Of a stretch of DNA of 29,434 nt, positions 10,301 through 19,689 are shown piece after piece; the stretch's first letter is position 1; the number at the start of each line of letters is the position of its first letter. The notes below the pieces were generated by a model. It was not told the origin of the DNA, did not search any database, and saw only the letters and a list, made by a program, of their open reading frames with translations. A program made the position numbers and the translations under genes. Origin of the DNA: Poteriospumella lacustris (taxonomy: Eukaryota > Sar > Chrysophyceae > Chromulinales > Dinobryaceae); the NCBI GenBank assembly GCA_008000375.1, contig SMOI01000374.1:1-29434 (forward strand), given 5' to 3'.

Positions 10301-13300
10301 AAAAACACCTCATTGTACGACGCCATGTCCGCTGGCGTGTCGTCGTAGCCGCCCATCGCGTTCGGAAGACCCGCATTCGAATACACATGCACGAAACACT
10401 CCGCGCACTTCGCCAAACGCTCCACAAACGGAACCATCTGCTGCGCTCCCAACGCACAGTTCAAACCCACACACATGGGCTTCGAGTGGCGGATCGACGC
10501 GTAGAACGCCTCCGTCGTCTGGCCCGACAACGTGCGACCACTCAAGTCCACCAACGTTCCCGACACAAACACCGGAATGTCCACCTGTGCGTGCTCCAAG
10601 AACTCCCCGATCGCGAACAGCGCCGCCTTGGCATTCAACGTGTCGAAAATCGTCTCCACAATCAAAATGTCCGCGCCACCGTCCACCAGACCCACCACTT
10701 GCTCGTAGTACGACGTCACCAACTCGTCGAACGTCACGTTGCGCATCGCCGAGTCTTCCACGCTCGGAGAAATCGATCCCGTGCGGTTCGTGGGACCCAA
10801 TGCACCCACCACAAAACGGGGCTTCGTAGGATCCTCCTTCGTGACTTCGTCACACGCCTCGCGAGCCAGACGGGCGCCCGCATAGTTCAGCTCGTACGCC
10901 AAACCCTCCATGTGGTAATCCGCCTGCGCAATCGTCGTGGAGCTGAAAGTGTTGGTGCCGATCAAGCGAGATCCGCTGCGCAAATACTCCAAATAAATGT
11001 TCTTGATCACTTGAGGTTGACTCAACGACAACAGGTCGTTGTTGCCCTTCACGGGGCACTTCCAGTCAGCGAAGCGCTCTCCTCGGAACGCCGCTTCGTC
11101 CAACCATGACGATTGCTTTTGAATCATGGTGCCCATCGCACCGTCGTACATGGCGATTTCCGTGTTGAACAACTCCGTGATGTAACGGCGCACACTGTCG
11201 CGGCCACGGACAAAGTATGGGTACGCCGTGCCCACCGTGCTGTCCGTCACTGCCCAATCCACGCGCAAATCCGACCATTTCGGAGCCTTGCCAGCGATAC
11301 TGACATCCGGCAGTTTGCCCGCACGCGCCTTCAGAATGTCAGGGTGCGTGAGCTCGCTCCAACGATAGGAGGCAGGAATCTTCTGTTGCGCATAGACAGA
11401 GGAGGGCGCAGGAGGTTCCACTGAAGGACGAGGTTCGACCAAATCGTAATCAAACACCTTGCGAGGAATCTTAATGATCACACGAGGCTTCGGAGGAATA
11501 GGCTCTCCCTTCTTTCGGGCGACTTCAGCAGCCTTTTCCCAGGTCGTGCGCTCCAACATCTGCTCCGTAGCGACCGGGGTCTTGTTCATCACCAAGTTCT
11601 CGCACAAGTGCAACAGATCACCCTCAATGCGGTCGTACGCAATCATTTCGTGAGCGTTCACAATGCCCATGTCCATACCCGCCTCCACTATGCCGTGGTA
11701 CAAAAACACCGAGTGAATCGACTCGCGGATCTTGTTCACACCGCGGAACCCGAACGACAAGTTCGAAATACCGCCACTGATTTTCGCATACGGACATTGC
11801 TCCTTGATGATCTTCGTCGCCTCGATGAAGTCCACCGCATAGTTCGCATGCTCCTCCATGCCCGTGCCGATCGTCAACACGTTCGGGTCGAAGATGATGT
11901 CCTCCGGAGGGAACTTCACCTCGTTCACCAAAATGTCGTAGCTGCGCTTGCAGATGCGCACCTTCTCCGCACACGTTGCCGCTTGGCCCTGCTCGTCGAA
12001 CGCCATCACCACCACGGCCGCACCATGCTTCTTCAACAACGTCGCCTGCGCACGGAACAGCTCCTCGCCCACCTTCAGCGAAATGCTGTTCACGATCGGC
12101 TTGCCCTGGCACCACTTCAGACCCGCCAACACAATCTCGAACTTCGACGCGTCCAACATGAACGGCACCTTCGCGATCTCCGGCTCCGTCACGGCGATCT
12201 TCACGAACTTCTGCATCGCCGCCAGACCGTCCAACATGCCGTCGTCCACATTGATGTCGATCACATGCGCACCGTCCACGACCTGCTTCTTCGCAATGTC
12301 CATCGCCTCTCCGTACTTGTTCGCCATGATCAGCTTCTTGAACGCAATCGAACCCGCCACGTTGCAGCGCTCACCGATGTTCAAGAACGGCATGCCCAAG
12401 TGGTTGTATTGGTCCTCCACCACCAGGTCCTCCAGGCCCGACAGCCACATCTTCGGTCGGCCCAACGCTGGCAACTCTCTGGGCTTGTAGCCCTTCTGCT
12501 CGATCAGGCCCTTGATGGCCGCAATGTGTCCAGGCGTTGAGCCGCAGCAGCCGCCCACCATGTTCAACCACTTGTTCACGAAAAACACCTCATTGTACGA
12601 CGCCATGTCCGCTGGCGTGTCGTCGTAGCCGCCCATCGCGTTCGGAAGACCCGCATTCGAATACACATGCACGAAACACTCCGCGCACTTCGCCAAACGC
12701 TCCACAAACGGAACCATCTGCTGCGCTCCCAACGCACAGTTCAAACCCACACACATGGGCTTCGAGTGGCGGATCGACGCGTAGAACGCCTCCGTCGTCT
12801 GGCCCGACAACGTGCGACCACTCAAGTCCACCAACGTTCCCGACACAAACACCGGAATGTCCACCTGTGCGTGCTCCAAGAACTCCCCGATCGCGAACAG
12901 CGCCGCCTTGGCATTCAACGTGTCGAAAATCGTCTCCACAATCAAAATGTCCGCGCCACCGTCCACCAGACCCACCACTTGCTCGTAGTACGACGTCACC
13001 AACTCGTCGAACGTCACGTTGCGCATCGCCGAGTCTTCCACGCTCGGAGAAATCGATCCCGTGCGGTTCGTGGGACCCAATGCACCCACCACAAAACGGG
13101 GCTTCGTAGGATCCTCCTTCGTGACTTCGTCACACGCCTCGCGAGCCAGACGGGCGCCCGCATAGTTCAGCTCGTACGCCAAACCCTCCATGTGGTAATC
13201 CGCCTGCGCAATCGTCGTGGAGCTGAAAGTGTTGGTGCCGATCAAGCGAGATCCGCTGCGCAAATACTCCAAATAAATGTTCTTGATCACTTGAGGTTGA

Positions 13301-13770
13301 CTCAACGACAACAGGTCGTTGTTGCCCTTCACGGGGCACTTCCAGTCAGCGAAGCGCTCTCCTCGGAACGCCGCTTCGTCCAACCATGACGATTGCTTTT
13401 GAATCATGGTGCCCATCGCACCGTCGTACATGGCGATTTCCGTGTTGAACAACTCCGTGATGTAACGGCGCACACTGTCGCGGCCACGGACAAAGTATGG
13501 GTACGCCGTGCCCACCGTGCTGTCCGTCACTGCCCAATCCACGCGCAAATCCGACCATTTCGGAGCCTTGCCAGCGATACTGACATCCGGCAGTTTGCCC
13601 GCACGCGCCTTCAGAATGTCAGGGTGCGTGAGCTCGCTCCAACGATAGGAGGCAGGAATCTTCTGTTGCGCATAGACAGAGGAGGGCGCAGGAGGTTCCA
13701 CTGAAGGACGAGGAGGATGCTCGTCGTACCAAAATCTCTTCTTCTCAACCTTTCTCTCAACTGCCGACAT
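7384..13770 (-). CDS. metH: Cobalamin-dependent methionine synthase with duplicated Hcy- and folate-binding modules
   Basis: Transfers the methyl group of 5-methyltetrahydrofolate to homocysteine through methylcobalamin, in the cytosolic methionine cycle. One intronless frame of 2128 residues; usual MetH/MTR is about 1250. Order: N-terminal extension (1-106); homocysteine domain with zinc Cys345, Cys408 and Cys409; pterin domain ([13 protein letters not shown] to [12 protein letters not shown], ending about 710); linker (711-779); a second extension, homocysteine domain (Cys1105, 1168, 1169) and pterin domain (780-1470); cap; cobalamin domain with GDVHDIGKN (lower axial His1650); and the AdoMet-dependent activation domain, with [15 protein letters not shown], to the end. 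All residues expected for activity are present in both copies. Residues 20-710 and 780-1470 are identical. An in-frame TAG two codons before the ATG supports the start. The CDS is GC-richer and more codon-biased than its neighbours. A misassembly cannot be excluded. Confidence 0.93.
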   Translation of the reverse strand: MSAVERKVEKKRFWYDEHPPRPSVEPPAPSSVYAQQKIPASYRWSELTHPDILKARAGKLPDVSIAGKAPKWSDLRVDWAVTDSTVGTAYPYFVRGRDSVRRYITELFNTEIAMYDGAMGTMIQKQSSWLDEAAFRGERFADWKCPVKGNNDLLSLSQPQVIKNIYLEYLRSGSRLIGTNTFSSTTIAQADYHMEGLAYELNYAGARLAREACDEVTKEDPTKPRFVVGALGPTNRTGSISPSVEDSAMRNVTFDELVTSYYEQVVGLVDGGADILIVETIFDTLNAKAALFAIGEFLEHAQVDIPVFVSGTLVDLSGRTLSGQTTEAFYASIRHSKPMCVGLNCALGAQQMVPFVERLAKCAECFVHVYSNAGLPNAMGGYDDTPADMASYNEVFFVNKWLNMVGGCCGSTPGHIAAIKGLIEQKGYKPRELPALGRPKMWLSGLEDLVVEDQYNHLGMPFLNIGERCNVAGSIAFKKLIMANKYGEAMDIAKKQVVDGAHVIDINVDDGMLDGLAAMQKFVKIAVTEPEIAKVPFMLDASKFEIVLAGLKWCQGKPIVNSISLKVGEELFRAQATLLKKHGAAVVVMAFDEQGQAATCAEKVRICKRSYDILVNEVKFPPEDIIFDPNVLTIGTGMEEHANYAVDFIEATKIIKEQCPYAKISGGISNLSFGFRGVNKIRESIHSVFLYHGIVEAGMDMGIVNAHEMIAYDRIEGDLLHLCENLVMNKTPVATEQMLERTTWEKAAEVARKKGEPIPPKPRVIIKIPRKVFDYDLVEPRPSVEPPAPSSVYAQQKIPASYRWSELTHPDILKARAGKLPDVSIAGKAPKWSDLRVDWAVTDSTVGTAYPYFVRGRDSVRRYITELFNTEIAMYDGAMGTMIQKQSSWLDEAAFRGERFADWKCPVKGNNDLLSLSQPQVIKNIYLEYLRSGSRLIGTNTFSSTTIAQADYHMEGLAYELNYAGARLAREACDEVTKEDPTKPRFVVGALGPTNRTGSISPSVEDSAMRNVTFDELVTSYYEQVVGLVDGGADILIVETIFDTLNAKAALFAIGEFLEHAQVDIPVFVSGTLVDLSGRTLSGQTTEAFYASIRHSKPMCVGLNCALGAQQMVPFVERLAKCAECFVHVYSNAGLPNAMGGYDDTPADMASYNEVFFVNKWLNMVGGCCGSTPGHIAAIKGLIEQKGYKPRELPALGRPKMWLSGLEDLVVEDQYNHLGMPFLNIGERCNVAGSIAFKKLIMANKYGEAMDIAKKQVVDGAHVIDINVDDGMLDGLAAMQKFVKIAVTEPEIAKVPFMLDASKFEIVLAGLKWCQGKPIVNSISLKVGEELFRAQATLLKKHGAAVVVMAFDEQGQAATCAEKVRICKRSYDILVNEVKFPPEDIIFDPNVLTIGTGMEEHANYAVDFIEATKIIKEQCPYAKISGGISNLSFGFRGVNKIRESIHSVFLYHGIVEAGMDMGIVNAHEMIPYFEIEPDLKILCENLVMNKTPVATEQMLERTTLEKQRMEARKKGGVLEETVAKVSSWRDKDVNERLAHSLIQGITEFIEKDVEEARLKCSRPLEVIEGPLMSGMNIVGDLFGSGKMFLPQVIKSARVMKKAVAYLLPFMEIEKRAAMIAEGKDPDIVDENDTSSFAGTFLIATVKGDVHDIGKNIVAVVLGCNNFKVYDLGVMVPCDKILDEAQRLNVDVIGLSGLITPSLDEMVTVAREMKKRNMKQPLLIGGATTSKMHTAVKISPSFSDLDHPVIHVLDASRSVTVMSALLSENKAEYAESILEEYEELRADHYASLESRTYLSMNDAIARRLVIDFNDNPPAPTPRKLGITVVKKSIEDVIPFIDWNPFFQTWELRGRYPNRGYPKIFNDEKVGAEAKKLFDDAQTMLKEIVATKSLQLVGAVGLFPANTVGTEDVEVYADETRSKVLGKFCMLREQAESDNSEKRYLSQADFIAPKSTGLIDHLGMFAVACMGCDESVARYEANNDDFSKIMVQALADRLVEAFAEAVHLDIRREMWGYAANESLAEADLLKIKYQGIRPAPGYPSQPDHTEKLTLWKVLEVEERTGIKLSESLSMMPASSVSALVFAHPQSEYFAVGQITKEQVTSYAERKSFALDEMEKWLSPILAYERS
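9362..11433 (-). repeat. Direct repeat copy 2 (C-terminal copy) inside metH
   Basis: 2072 bp that I read as identical, base for base, to 11642-13713, with a constant offset of 2280 bp (760 codons). It encodes residues 780-1470: the repeated N-terminal extension, the homocysteine domain and most of the pterin domain. At the left edge identity stops at 9361 (g, versus a at 11641); at the right edge at 11433. A further near-identical island, 9269-9326, lies in register beyond the left edge. Confidence 0.95.
11642..13713 (-). repeat. Direct repeat copy 1 (N-terminal copy) inside metH
   Basis: Partner of 9362-11433; encodes residues 20-710. The copies are separated by 208 bp (11434-11641) coding for a diverged spacer, residues 711-779. 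Neither short target duplications nor transposase genes flank the copies. Perfect identity across more than 2 kb, including all third codon positions, means recent duplication, gene conversion or an assembly artefact. Confidence 0.95.
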
Positions 13771-14226
13771 TTTCTAGCTATACAATAACTGATGACGGAA
13801 AGATTTGGAAAAGACACACAGCAGAGGTCCTCCAGCCTTGGAATAAGTAATGAGGGGTGTCCAATTTATTGGGAAAGGTGTTCTATTTCGTATTGGACAC
13901 CGCCATTCGCCACGCATTTGCACCTCTGCAAGAAAGATGACTTTTTGGGCAAAAGAACTGCTTATTGTGCTGATTTTTGAAAGATCGAGTTTTGTTAGGA
14001 TCTTCGAGATCGTTGGAACTCGTGAAAAAGAGTGTACCGAGAGGGGCAAAATCGAGTTTGGTGAAAATCAGAGAAAATGCGAGGAAATTTACTTGGGAAG
14101 GACCGAGAGAACCAACTGCAACTTGTTATGATTGACTTCACCTCCTGAACGAATAGGACTGACCATTAAGTAGACTTATGGGAGACATTATCGACATCAT
14201 TTGGAAATAGAAAAAAGCAAAAAACT
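13771..14226. promoter_or_regulatory. Divergent promoter region between metH and the F-box-like gene
   Basis: About 456 bp between two divergent ATGs, so it should carry both promoters and 5' UTRs. A perfect 10-bp inverted repeat at 13856-13865 / 13892-13901 is the only clear structure. A minus-strand frame (14049-13774) begins with a basic, Ser/Thr-rich stretch but is closed by a TAG just before the metH ATG, so it is not a metH leader peptide unless spliced. Confidence 0.4.
13856..13901. repeat. Inverted repeat upstream of metH
   Basis: Arms GGTGTCCAAT (13856-13865) and ATTGGACACC (13892-13901) are perfect reverse complements around a 26-nt loop, 86 bp upstream of the metH ATG on the minus strand. 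It could form an RNA hairpin in the 5' UTR or be a paired protein-binding site. ATTGG is the CCAAT-box core; a pair in opposite orientation is compatible with NF-Y-type binding, which is inference. Confidence 0.5.
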
Positions 14227-15570
14227 ATGGAAGAGAGTTCAAAATTGCACCAGGGGAATCCCTTTCTTTGCATGAAACAGGAAACACTGCAAGAAATTCT
14301 TCAATATCTCCTGCCTCATGACTTGAATGAAATCGAGAGTGTGTCGAAATCGATGAACAATGCGGTAGATGTGCTTGATGGTGCTTGGGAGTGGATTGTG
14401 AGACGGCGATGGAATTCCCAAGCGCTCTCAAAAAAGAATTTATCTGTTACCAGATGGAAGCAAGCTTATCAACTATTAGCTTCTCGCAACCAGATACCAG
14501 AAGGAAAACACTCTGGAAAACTTCAGAACATTTTTGCTCAGGGATTTCGTTCTCGTTTGGCTTCATCGTGGATAATGATTAATCATGGCAATAATGCAAT
14601 CCTGCGTTCTTCAGTGCTGAATCGATCACAATGGAACTTGGTTGAGGTGCGGCTCTGTCTTCAGAATTTGTTTGAGACCATCATATCGATTTCGCTCAAT
14701 TCGTCGGCAGTGAAGATTTTAGCATTTCATTCGGATGAAGTGAACGGCGATGAATTGTTGACGTCTAATTTCAGATGCTTGGCAATCAACGGTCAACTAC
14801 AACCCCCTATCGACCCGACCAAACCTAGACAATCCTCTGTAGTTTTAAATCCACTTGATTTTACAGTTATTTCATTTTCTGTGTACTGTCCAACAAGCAT
14901 TGAAAGCGAGCCCGACTTTCTGACAATGATTGACAAGTTCTTTGTCCAAGTCGAAACTCTACACACCCAGCACAGCATGTCACTTGCAATGATTAGTCAC
15001 ACAATAATATGGAATATGTACACCACCTTGCCTAGTGGTGTCGTTCTCCTAAAGGAACGACCCATGGTGTCCGCCGTGTAAGTCCAATTGAATCAGTTCC
15101 CCTTAACGTTTGCGATGAAACGTCTGTGTTGTTTCAAGTCCCGATGACAACAACACAAGACGTTTGCATCGCAAACGTGAAGGGGAACAAAACAAAAAGG
15201 CTTAAAATCAAAGTAATTACGTGTCTTATTTGTTGAATCTCAAACGAGTTTAAAATGACTGGCAAGGTGCTGCGTGTAAACAAACATAGTGCAAAGAACA
15301 ACCTGGAATCTGGAGACGCAGTGTCATTCACATGGAACGACCAGTCAGCGTCCAGGAGATGAATTAGAAGAATATTCCATCGTCTCCTTCATCGTTCGTT
15401 TCGTTGATACTATGAGAAAAACATTCACGTCATTATATGACAAACAGGCTGATCAAGATATAATGATATCAATTACCTGCTCAGATATTCTGATGCAGAA
15501 ATCTGCGAGACGGAGGCCACCGGCCGCAACGTGCCCAGTGGACGTCCTGGTGATGTTACCACCGCTTTAA
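14227..15570 (+). CDS. F-box-like protein, probably two exons
   Basis: The N-terminus (about residues 15-60, with ETLQEILQYLLPHDLNEIES and then WEWIVRRRW) resembles an F-box helix bundle, which would recruit a substrate to an SCF ubiquitin ligase. The remainder (WKQAYQLLASRN, then a beta-rich stretch) is not recognised. The first frame closes at 15079-15081, but that TAA lies inside a strong donor, GTAAGT (15078). Joining to an acceptor near 15344 continues in frame with EEYSIVSFIVRFVDTMRKTF and ends at 15570, giving about 358 residues. The predicted intron of about 267 nt is long for this locus and contains the 91-bp hairpin. The second exon overlaps antisense the last exon of the trehalose gene. 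If the intron is not real, the protein is 284 residues ending at 15081. F-box identity is moderate. Confidence 0.6.
15097..15187. repeat. Large imperfect hairpin in the predicted F-box gene intron
   Basis: Left arm 15097-15134 and right arm 15149-15187 are near-perfect reverse complements of about 38 nt, with one mismatch and two single-base bulges, around a loop of about 14 nt. Both ends begin with TTCCCCTT in the outward sense, followed by ACGTTTGCGATG. It lies just after the F-box first exon. It could be a tiny foldback MITE, a small-RNA precursor or an RNA-processing structure; no target-site duplication is obvious. Confidence 0.7.
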
Positions 15571-18500
15571 CTGCATGTTCATTGCTGGGACGTGGATGCA
15601 ACGACTAAAAACGAAATTGGGTTAGTTCCACCATCACAAGTACTGCCCATTACCGTTGGCGGATAGACTCACCTCAACCGCCAACCCACTAATTTGTGAT
15701 GTCGACGAAGCTCTCAAAAAGCCACCAATTTTCTGAATTCAAGCAAAACGAATGTGAGCGACGAATCACCTGAATTGGCAAGAACTGTTTAACATACCGG
15801 TGCGGGATCCAGCTTGGAAGATTTCGTGGAAAACCCTGAAAAATCTGATGGCAACTGAGATGGCAAGTCCATGACCGAGAAAAACTTTCTGTCTCGCTGA
15901 GAGTACTTCGAAATAGACTGCAGTAACTCCAAGACGGCTGCGGGGTCGTCCAAATAGGCCTTCGCTTCTGTCGGCTTTTTCCCAACAGTGACACTGTATG
16001 CGTGTAAATGCGATGATTGCTCTTGAGTGAGAAGAGAAATGCGTTCGAACATAGGTTCATCAGAGTTGTCGTCACCAATAGTGAGAATGAAGTCTGCCTC
16101 TTGGTTGGATGCTCTCATCGTGCTGATCGCGTGGTCCAAAAAGAGACCCTTCGAAGCGCCGACAGGTCTAACTTCGATGTATCCATCGGCAACTCCGCCA
16201 CCGCGAATAACCTCCACTCGGTAATTGGCCATAATCAAATTTAAATGTTCCTCCAACTCTTTGCTTTGCAAAAATCCGAACTCCGGGTCCGCATCGCTGT
16301 ACTGCCAAATCAAAGCATTTCCCTTCTGTTCAATGTATGTGCCGTGAGTTCGTTGGACAAAGATATCCATGACCATCTTCGCAGAAGCTTTCCATGCATC
16401 ATCGATAGATTCCATTACGGTTTGCCATTTTCCTTTATCACTGGAAGCTGAGGGAACAAGGTCGTTGTTCGGCCACAAGTAGAAAAACCCGTGCTCTGCA
16501 GCCAAGCCCAACCCACGAATGCTGCCAAAGTAGTCAGTAACCGTCCGGACTTCTTTGCCTGATACGACAAATACGACGTTCTTCGGATCTGAACTTAGTA
16601 TTTCCAAAACGTGTTTTAAATCCTGAGAAACCCCCTCGCGAGATGCCGCCCCAGTGGCCATAGCATAAGCTTGAAGTTTATCGTGCTTGTCGACGTTTGG
16701 GACCAAAGTTCCTCCCCAATCCAAGAGAATGAGTCGATGTCGTGCGTTTCGATAGGACTTGCAAACTTCTTGAACATCGAGAGGCAAGAATCCGGCCTTC
16801 AAGTTCATGACTTTATACTGCAGCCCGAAGCCGACAGCATAGTTTGCGCTGGGATCATCACTGCGCTCTACCGACTTCAAATCGTACAAAATATGCTTTG
16901 CCCAATTAGCCGTTGTGAGACGAGTGGAGAACTCCAAGTTACGGCGACTACGGTCTGCTCGTTCAACAGGACCCATTTCGATGGCATGCTTAATAGCATC
17001 TTTCACGTCGTCGACACGCCAAGGATTCACGATCATTGCCCCACGCATTACCCGCGCACTACTGATAAATTCGCCGATGATGATTAATCCTTGACTTGGA
17101 AGACCCGCACCTTCGATTGGAACATACGGAATAACTCCAGACTCCACTAATTTACCGTGCATGCTGCGTGCCAAGGTAAACTCCATAGGGTAACGATTTA
17201 AGCCATCTCGAGTTGCCGTCATGAGCAGGACATCCGCGGCAGCAAAGTATGCCAAACGATGAGAGAGTCGAATTTCTCGATCGTTCTTCTCCGCAAAATA
17301 AATGACCGGGCCATTGGAAGTTTCTTTATACTTCTCGTTGATTTGATTGACGAAGATGTTGACATCATGCAAAGTTTGACGATAATCTTGGCCACGTTCG
17401 GCTGCCGTGATACCAATAAAAGGAAACACAACTTTACCATGCCACTGAGGATTCTCTTGCATAAATTTATCAATAGCCATCAACTTCAAAGGGATGCCCT
17501 TCAATCTTTCGAGGCGATCAATTCCACTGATGACGACCTTATTTGGAAATTTGCTCTTCCAATACTGCACCTCCGAAGTGAATGGATCGCTGGTGAAAAC
17601 TTCATTCAAGCGCGGGAGATCAACACCAACATGAATACAAGTCACTGCTACTTCTCGCCCATCTACGTTTACGGTCATCACTCCATTGGCATTCATATCC
17701 GAGTTGTATCCCAACAAGCGGTGACAGCATGTCATAAAATGCCGAGCATATTCGTACAAATGAAATCCGATTTGGTCTGCACCGAGAATACCTCGAAGCA
17801 AATCTTCTCTTCTTGACATCGTCCGCCAAATTTCGCTGGACGGGAACGGTGTATGGAAGAAATATCCAATCTTCGCTTGTGGGATGACTCGGCGGAGAAA
17901 GGAAGGTAGCAATAGAAGATGAAATCCATGTATCCAAATGAGGTAACCCGGTTGATAAACTTCCATAATCTTTTCTCGGAAAAGCTTGTGAACACTGCTG
18001 TAGTTGAACCACATTTGCTGTTGAGATTTCACACTTTTGTCGGCTGTATTCAAGGGACCATACACATCAGCGATGTGATGCATTATCAACCAGAGATGCT
18101 GCTTGCAGTATAGTTCATAGAACTGATGATGGACAGCTTGATTAACAAACACGGGAAAGCAGTTCATGGTAGCCAATACTGAAGCCACAGCTTCCTCCTC
18201 TTCCACTGGAAGTGGTGCATTTGCATAGCGAATGGACCCAACCCATATCGTGCGGGCATCCAGTTGCATCGACAACAGATTTTCTTTGTCCCAGCTTGCT
18301 TGCCATCCACCATTCGCCTTTTTGCTCAAAATCACTGGCAAAAAATAAGAAACGATGATGACGGCATCATTTTTGCTAACTTCTTGGTCGGAAGCAGTGC
18401 GACGATTCCAATTGGTCATTATTCGACTGCGCAGGCTGGAGTCAGCATTAACAGCAACAACTTTTGATGGTGATGCAGGAACGGAGTCTATTGCCTCATG

Positions 18501-18956
18501 TTCTAGGCTTCCAAATGTGTCCTCCATCGTTTGGCACAATGCCTTATTCTTAGGAACCCGCACATGTCGAATGAGATCGCCTTCCCATTTGCTGAACTTT
18601 CCGTTAGAAAAAACAGCATACCGGTATGTGACTGACCCTTCGTCACCGGGAACAAAAATTCCTGAGCATCCCAAAATTTCAGATAAGCATCAGCATTTGC
18701 CATCGGATACAGGGCAACCTATTTACCTTCTTTAGTTCGCCACCATGGAAACTCTGCCGCTGATGTTACTAAAGGAATGGCTCTTTCAATTGAATTGCAT
18801 CCAAGAGCAGGAACGTTTCCTATGAGATATATCTCCTCTCCAAACCCCACCCGAGCGTGAACCTGACAAAAATGTGTTCTGTTGAAAAAAATGTATCTAG
18901 TAGTAATGGAATGAGCAACGTACTTTGAAGAGAACTTCTATCATCGACGAGTTCAT
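15473..18956 (-). CDS. CBM20-trehalose-6-phosphate synthase/phosphatase fusion
   Basis: Five exons: 18956-18924, 18862-18727, 18661-15798, 15732-15673 and 15604-15473; introns 61, 65, 65 and 68 nt, all GT-AG; about 1074 residues. The first two splices rebuild a CBM20 starch/glycogen-binding domain (MIEVLFKVHARVGFGEEIYL, then GNVPALG, then IFVPGDEGSVTYRYAVF). A GT20 domain follows with TPFPSSEIWRTM, DRLERLKG (UDP-glucose Arg/Lys) and RDGLNRYPMEF. The C-terminal HAD phosphatase domain has LLDWGGTLVP, VVSGKE, VGASKG and GDDNSDEP. The family makes trehalose-6-phosphate from UDP-glucose and glucose-6-phosphate and dephosphorylates it. Two canonical aspartates are glycine here: HDYH reads HGFH (Gly302) and DxDGT reads DWGGT (Gly706). 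Activity is therefore doubtful and a regulatory role, as for plant class II TPS, is possible. Exons 4-5 (Ser-rich tail) are less certain than exons 1-3. Confidence 0.85.
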
Positions 18957-19602
18957 ATTTCGGCTCAGACCTCGCCAAGTTGTCGTGGCGGATGACGATG
19001 GACTCTGATTTGAAGGAATATGTATTCGAGATATTTTGATTTATGGAGGAGTTAGAAGGATAGTTGCTCAACTGCGGTGAGAAGAAATTGTTGACATGGC
19101 ACATGTTTGGGAATGTTGACGCGCAGAACGCCTCCGCGACACAGCCGCTTGACACACTTCTGCCACTTGCTGTGTCGAACCAGGCTCACTCACGCACTCG
19201 CGCACAGGGCAGAGTCGGTTGGTCACACTTGCAAATAGGTAATTAAGAGGACTTTCTTGTAGGCTCCTCCAAATGCTCTGGACTTTTTGAAGTTGTTACT
19301 TCTTACGGGAAGTACCATACGATAAGGGTCTCATTGAAAGAAGTATCAAGTTAAATGTTAACAAGCACTTAGTGAAGTTGTTTGCAACTCAAAAAGTCTT
19401 CGTTCTGTCCGTCTCTGATGATCGTGACAATATCGGTTTCAACGATCTGGATTCTAGAGTCAATCTAAATATCTAAATTGTAGGCGATCGGTATCGCAAA
19501 AGACTGCAACGTATTCGACCTGCGCACCGCTTCGTCACCACTTCGACAACATCGCGCAAGGCCATCTTGTACGAAACTCTTACTAAGTGATTCTTATATA
19601 TG

Positions 19603-19619
19603 TGATTGTAATACAATCA
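19603..19619. promoter_or_regulatory. 17-bp perfect palindrome
   Basis: TGATTGTA and TACAATCA flank a single A (19611). The arms are exact reverse complements, as for a dimeric transcription-factor site. It sits 71 bp upstream of the SLC35 ATG in a divergent promoter. The binding factor is unknown. Confidence 0.45.
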
Positions 19620-19656
19620 TACGTACATTTTATGCGATTTTGATTGTTGGCCACTT

Positions 19657-19686
19657 GTCAGGTGTCAGGTCGTCAGGTCGTCAGGT
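19657..19686 (+). repeat. Four tandem GTCAGGT copies
   Basis: GTCAGGT occurs at 19657-19663, 19664-19670, 19672-19678 and 19680-19686, with spacing 7, 8 and 8, ending three bases before the ATG at 19690. It may be a 5' UTR element or simple slippage. Confidence 0.6.
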
Positions 19687-19689
19687 CCC

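Larger units (their letters stand above)
18957..19689. promoter_or_regulatory. Divergent promoter region between TPS-TPP and SLC35 genes
   Basis: About 730 bp between two divergent ATGs. A minus-strand open frame covers 19155-18820, but the trehalose exon uses a different frame, so this is not coding as far as I can tell. It contains a 17-bp palindrome (19603-19619) and four GTCAGGT copies directly before the SLC35 start, listed separately. Confidence 0.45.

Noticed and set aside
13774-14049. Minus-strand frame with a targeting-peptide-like start just before metH
   Set aside because: Closed by a TAG immediately before the metH ATG; no family match; no splice joining it to metH was found.
15789-18674. 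Trehalose gene as a single exon starting at a TTG codon at 18674
   Set aside because: No ATG there, and the CBM20 domain would be cut in half; two upstream exons with good splice sites complete it.
18820-19155. Minus-strand frame of 111 residues upstream of the trehalose gene as its first exon
   Set aside because: Its phase at the GTACGT donor does not fit the CBM20 frame. The ATG at 18956 in another frame joins in phase to a perfect CBM20 start.
19141-19200. GGTTCGA on the minus strand as a tRNA T-loop
   Set aside because: The flanking bases do not pair into a T-stem and no acceptor or anticodon arm is present.
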